A model generated the notes under the pieces. It did not search any database. It was not told the DNA's origin and was given only the letters and a program-made list of their open reading frames with translations. A program made the position numbers and the translations under genes. A DNA stretch of 9,345 nucleotides from Bacteroidales bacterium (lineage in GTDB: Bacteria; Bacteroidota; Bacteroidia; Bacteroidales; WCHB1-69): positions 1 to 9,345 of the forward strand of contig JAFZUH010000063.1 in the NCBI GenBank assembly GCA_017618435.1, in the 5' to 3' direction. Every line of letters begins with the position of its first letter. Within the stretch, counting starts at the first letter, position 1. Of the stretch, positions 6,531 through 9,345 are shown in pieces.

Positions 6531-7691
6531 ATGAAAAAATCATATATATTCATATTTTTTATTCTCTTTTTGACCAATTGTACCTTTGGGCTCAATATCA
6601 AAGTAAGATTATTAAGCACCTATACACCCCAAAAAGTAATTGTAAGTGCCGTTTCGGGCAAATACAACCTTCTTTGCGACAACAACAAACTCACCACTGT
6701 TGAATTGAATACAGGCAACGCCATCACATTGTCCTATTTGAACGGAAAAATAGTCTTGGAGCAAGGTCTTACGCTTGTCGGTACATACTCCACAGTAGAA
6801 TTTTTGGGAGTAAAATACAACAATATCTATTCGCTTCACATAGATGGCTTGGCACAAGACCGTATGTACGAAGATGAACTTCGCGTATCGGTTGGCAAGG
6901 GAGAATTGCTGCTTGTCAATACCATTGGTTTGGAAAAATATGTTGCAGGAGTTGTTCAATCGGAGGTGTATGGAAGTTCCGATGATGTTGAATTTTTCAA
7001 GATACAGGCTATCGCCGCCCGCACCTATTGTTTGGCTAACATTCACAAACATATAAAAGAAGGTTGCAACCTCTGCGATTGTGTACATTGCCAATCGTAC
7101 AAAGGAAGATGTACACAAGGAGACATCTTGCGTGCCACCTACGAGACATTCAGCGATGTAATTGTTGACAGCAACAACAAATTGATTTCACCAGCCTACC
7201 ATTCCAATAGTGGCGGCATGACAGAGGCTGCCTCACAGATTTGGTTGCACGATATTCCTTATCTGCAATCCAAAGTTGACAGTTTCAGCATAAACGCAAG
7301 AAATTATCAATGGGAGAAAATAATCCCCCAGAAAATGTGGATAGATTATTTTGTGCAAAATTATGGAGACAAATATGGTCGTAGCGGAGCTTGTCAAGAT
7401 AGTATTTTGAACTACAAACAGCCTGTACGTATTGCGAAATGGGTGATAGACGGTGATACAATACTGGCCAAAAAGATAAGAGAACATTTCAAGTTGCGTT
7501 CAGCATTCTTTTCTGTCAGTACTCGTGGCGACAATGTACACTTGTCTGGCAAAGGATACGGACATGGTGTCGGACTTAGTCAGGAAGGGGCTATTGAGAT
7601 GGTGAAAAGAGGCTATAGTTGCACCGATATTCTCCAATTCTATTTCAACAACGTCAAAATATTGAAATATACCGATATTATTGATATATAA
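6531..7691 (+). CDS. SpoIID/LytB domain protein, probable peptidoglycan lytic enzyme
   Basis: A 386-residue exported protein of the SpoIID (amidase-enhancer LytB) family, whose founding members are lytic transglycosylases acting on glycan strands stripped of stem peptides. The organism type suggested here does not sporulate, so a vegetative wall-remodelling role is likely. The N-terminus (MKKSYIFIFFILFLTNCTFG) is a signal peptide. C17 gives a poor lipobox with Asn at -1, so either signal peptidase I cleavage near G20 or lipidation is possible. Family motifs are visible: YVAGVVQSEV (137-146, catalytic Glu likely E145), IQAIAARTYC (158-167), the HCQSYKG stretch (186-192), AYHSNSGGMTEA (222-233) and GKGYGHGVGLSQEGA (340-354) near the C-terminus. 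Five Cys and one His cluster at 179-194. In the 107-base gap upstream only 7-base near matches to a -7 box (TATTTTG at 6438 and 6490) are seen, so it may be read through from the PAP2 gene. Confidence 0.9.
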   Translation: MKKSYIFIFFILFLTNCTFGLNIKVRLLSTYTPQKVIVSAVSGKYNLLCDNNKLTTVELNTGNAITLSYLNGKIVLEQGLTLVGTYSTVEFLGVKYNNIYSLHIDGLAQDRMYEDELRVSVGKGELLLVNTIGLEKYVAGVVQSEVYGSSDDVEFFKIQAIAARTYCLANIHKHIKEGCNLCDCVHCQSYKGRCTQGDILRATYETFSDVIVDSNNKLISPAYHSNSGGMTEAASQIWLHDIPYLQSKVDSFSINARNYQWEKIIPQKMWIDYFVQNYGDKYGRSGACQDSILNYKQPVRIAKWVIDGDTILAKKIREHFKLRSAFFSVSTRGDNVHLSGKGYGHGVGLSQEGAIEMVKRGYSCTDILQFYFNNVKILKYTDIIDI

Positions 7692-7701
7692 TCTCCAATA
7701 A

Positions 7702-8193
7702 ATGGAAACGGTATTGTATATTCTTGCAGTTGTATTGCCAATCATTGGCATAGCAGGTTGTTTTTTGCCCGTTATACCCGGACCACCTGTTGCATTTTTA
7801 GGTATGTTGGCACTGCAATTTTCTGACAAACACCCCTTTTCCTTTCATGTAATTGTCATTATGGCAGCGGTCTCACTGGTTGTAACCGTGGCTGACTATA
7901 TTGCTCCCGTATTGAGTGCCAAAAAGTTCGGGGGAAGCAGATGGGGTGCATGGGGCTGTGTATTGGGTACGGTTATCGGGCTGTTTGTTCCGATGGGATT
8001 GCTCTATATGCCTTTTGTTGGAGCCTTTGTCGGGGAGATTGTAAACAACAACATTCAAAAAAGCGACAGCGATATATCCCAAGCCTTCAAAGCGGCATGC
8101 GGTGCTTTTGTCGGATTTGTAGGTGCCACCTTTTTGAAACTGATTACCTGCTTGATTATATTTATTTTTATCCTGTTTGGTCTGTGGGGCTAA
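7702..8193 (+). CDS. DUF456 family membrane protein
   Basis: A 163-residue, strongly hydrophobic protein matching from memory the DUF456 family. Diagnostic stretches are GCFLPVIPGPPVAFLG (19-34), ADYIAPVLSAKKFGGSRWGAWG (64-85, the family's most conserved block), GTVIGLFVPMGLL (89-101) and GAFVGEIVNNN (107-117), followed by a Gly-rich segment and a last helix (about 145-162). Membrane segments lie at about 3-24, 27-40, 48-66, 83-111 (possibly two short helices) and 130-162. The function of the family is not known; its Gly-rich helices suggest close packing or oligomers. It starts 10 bases after the SpoIID-like stop codon with no promoter box between, so the two are probably co-transcribed. Its stop codon is 4 bases from the hemW stop on the other strand. 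Confidence 0.87.
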   Translation: METVLYILAVVLPIIGIAGCFLPVIPGPPVAFLGMLALQFSDKHPFSFHVIVIMAAVSLVVTVADYIAPVLSAKKFGGSRWGAWGCVLGTVIGLFVPMGLLYMPFVGAFVGEIVNNNIQKSDSDISQAFKAACGAFVGFVGATFLKLITCLIIFIFILFGLWG

Positions 8194-8197
8194 AAAA

Positions 8198-9345
8198 TCA
8201 CATTTCATTTTCTTCAAAAAACAACTTGGCGGCAATGTTGTCAGCGAATAGAAATCCCTTTCTTGTCAAAGCAATGTGATTGTTTGCGACTATGTAATGG
8301 TCAGCGTTGACGGCGGAGAGTTTGTGCAAAAGTTGGGGCAAAAACATACTTTCTATTTTATCCAAATCCACCCCTTGGTCTGTTCTTAGGGCTGTCATCA
8401 GATATTCATTGAGTCGCATGACGGGTGATAGTATTTCCTTTTCATACAAAAGGTTTTCATATCGGGCATAGACACGCTGCTGTTGCTCATTCATACAAAT
8501 ATCCTGCACATATTTAACATATTTGTCCACATGGGCAACATTCCACTGCCGCGAATTTATATTGTAGGAATGTGCCGCTGCCCCCAACCCGAGATAAGGC
8601 TTTTGTTGCCAATAGGCATAATTGTGCCGCGAGAAACAATTCGGTTTGCAAAAATTGGAAATCTCATAATGGCGGAAACCATTCCTATCGGCGAATTGCA
8701 GCAACATGGCTATTTGTTCCATCAGAATATCTTCATGCAAAGGTTTGACTATCCCCTTTTTCATTTGCGAAGCCATCAACGTATGGTCTTCAACAGTCAG
8801 TGAGTAGCACGAGATATGCGGAATATCCTTCACCTTTTGCAAATTGTGCTGCCATTGTTCCAATGTCATATCGGGAATACCATAAATGAGGTCTACAGAA
8901 AGGTTGTCAAAACCAATTTTTTGTGCCAATTCAATGGATTGTTCTGCCATTTTGGCACTATGCACCCGCTTCAACAACTGCAAATGTTCATCACAGAAAG
9001 ATTGTATGCCAATGCTCAACCTATTGACAGGAGTTTGGTGCAATTGTAGCAAATAGGTTTCTGTAAGATTGTTGGGATTGGCTTCCAAGGTGATTTCGGC
9101 CTGCGATATATCAAAATATTTTTCCACGAAAGCCAAAAAATCAGCGATGACATCTACAGGCAAAAGCGAAGGCGTACCACCACCGAAATAGAGACTGTCG
9201 ATTTTTTTTGCAGGCAGATAATCTTTTCTGATGAGCAACTCCTGTTTCACCGCCTCAATATAAGACGGTATTTTTTGAAGGGTTGTTGTGGAAAAGAAAT
9301 TGCAATAACTGCATTTTTGAACACAAAACGGAATATGTATGTATA
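8198..9345 (-). CDS. hemW: HemW, radical SAM heme chaperone (start lies just beyond right edge)
   Basis: The minus-strand frame is open from the window edge to a TGA at 8200-8198, showing 381 codons; E. coli HemW has 378 residues, so only a few N-terminal residues are missing. The visible N-terminus reads YIHIPFCVQKCSYCNFFS, the radical SAM motif CxxxCxxC (C7, C11, C14 of the visible peptide), which binds a 4Fe-4S cluster and SAM. It is followed by Asn-Phe rather than the extra Cys of HemN, which favours HemW, a heme-binding protein that inserts heme into haemoproteins, over the oxygen-independent coproporphyrinogen oxidase. GGGTPSLL (54-61 of the visible peptide), TLEANPNN, RLSIGIQSF and LSVDLIYGIP are conserved family stretches, and the C-terminal part resembles the HemN C-terminal domain (RLNEYLMTALRTDQGVD). 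The GTG at 9250 is internal, not the start. No promoter is in view. Confidence 0.94.
   Translation of the reverse strand, partial: YIHIPFCVQKCSYCNFFSTTTLQKIPSYIEAVKQELLIRKDYLPAKKIDSLYFGGGTPSLLPVDVIADFLAFVEKYFDISQAEITLEANPNNLTETYLLQLHQTPVNRLSIGIQSFCDEHLQLLKRVHSAKMAEQSIELAQKIGFDNLSVDLIYGIPDMTLEQWQHNLQKVKDIPHISCYSLTVEDHTLMASQMKKGIVKPLHEDILMEQIAMLLQFADRNGFRHYEISNFCKPNCFSRHNYAYWQQKPYLGLGAAAHSYNINSRQWNVAHVDKYVKYVQDICMNEQQQRVYARYENLLYEKEILSPVMRLNEYLMTALRTDQGVDLDKIESMFLPQLLHKLSAVNADHYIVANNHIALTRKGFLFADNIAAKLFFEENEM

Noticed and set aside
6612..7118. 168-codon open frame on the minus strand
   Set aside because: It lies entirely opposite the SpoIID-like gene, whose conserved motifs fix the plus-strand frame; its peptide shows no family pattern.
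7873..8235. 120-codon open frame on the minus strand
   Set aside because: It is opposite the DUF456 gene and overlaps the end of hemW; both of those have conserved family motifs.
8198..9250. HemW read as a 350-residue protein starting at the GTG at 9250
   Set aside because: The frame is open upstream and encodes the radical SAM motif CxxxCxxC, so this GTG is internal and the true start is outside the window.

Overview
The window reads as an ordinary chromosomal stretch of an AT-rich member of the Bacteroidota, most likely the order Bacteroidales. Four things point there: promoter -7 boxes of the TAnnTTTG type, an almost complete lack of Shine-Dalgarno sequences, a family S46 dipeptidyl peptidase of the DPP11 kind (known from Porphyromonas and relatives), and the N-terminus of the Bacteroidota-type GlmU-like nucleotidyltransferase. 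The genus cannot be read from the sequence.

Layout. The left edge carries the first 34 codons of the GlmU-like gene (minus strand), with its promoter and a 14-bp palindrome at the start codon. A strong intrinsic terminator follows, closing dnaK (minus strand, complete). A 424-base AT-rich gap separates the divergent dnaK and DUF58 genes and must hold the control regions of both. On the plus strand, a DUF58/VWA-like protein gene and a DPP11-type serine peptidase gene lie 13 bases apart as a likely two-gene operon, closed by a perfect 12-bp-stem terminator. Next, still on the plus strand, come a PAP2-family membrane phosphatase, a SpoIID/LytB-type peptidoglycan enzyme and a DUF456 membrane protein. 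The DUF456 gene meets hemW (minus strand) tail to tail with 4 bases between stop codons. HemW runs off the right edge but shows its radical-SAM cysteine motif, so only a few N-terminal residues are missing.

Functionally this is housekeeping and envelope biology: protein folding (DnaK), periplasmic use of acidic peptides (DPP11), lipid or isoprenoid phosphate turnover (PAP2), peptidoglycan processing (SpoIID-like), UDP-GlcNAc-type sugar nucleotide synthesis (GlmU-like) and heme handling (HemW). No RNA gene, mobile element, CRISPR array or defence system is visible. I found no convincing new system. The points most worth a second look are -7 boxes placed 5-8 bases before start codons (implying leaderless mRNAs), a palindrome over one of them, a -7-like box formed by a terminator T-tract, the pairing of an orphan DUF58 gene with DPP11, and a cysteine cluster in the SpoIID-like protein.
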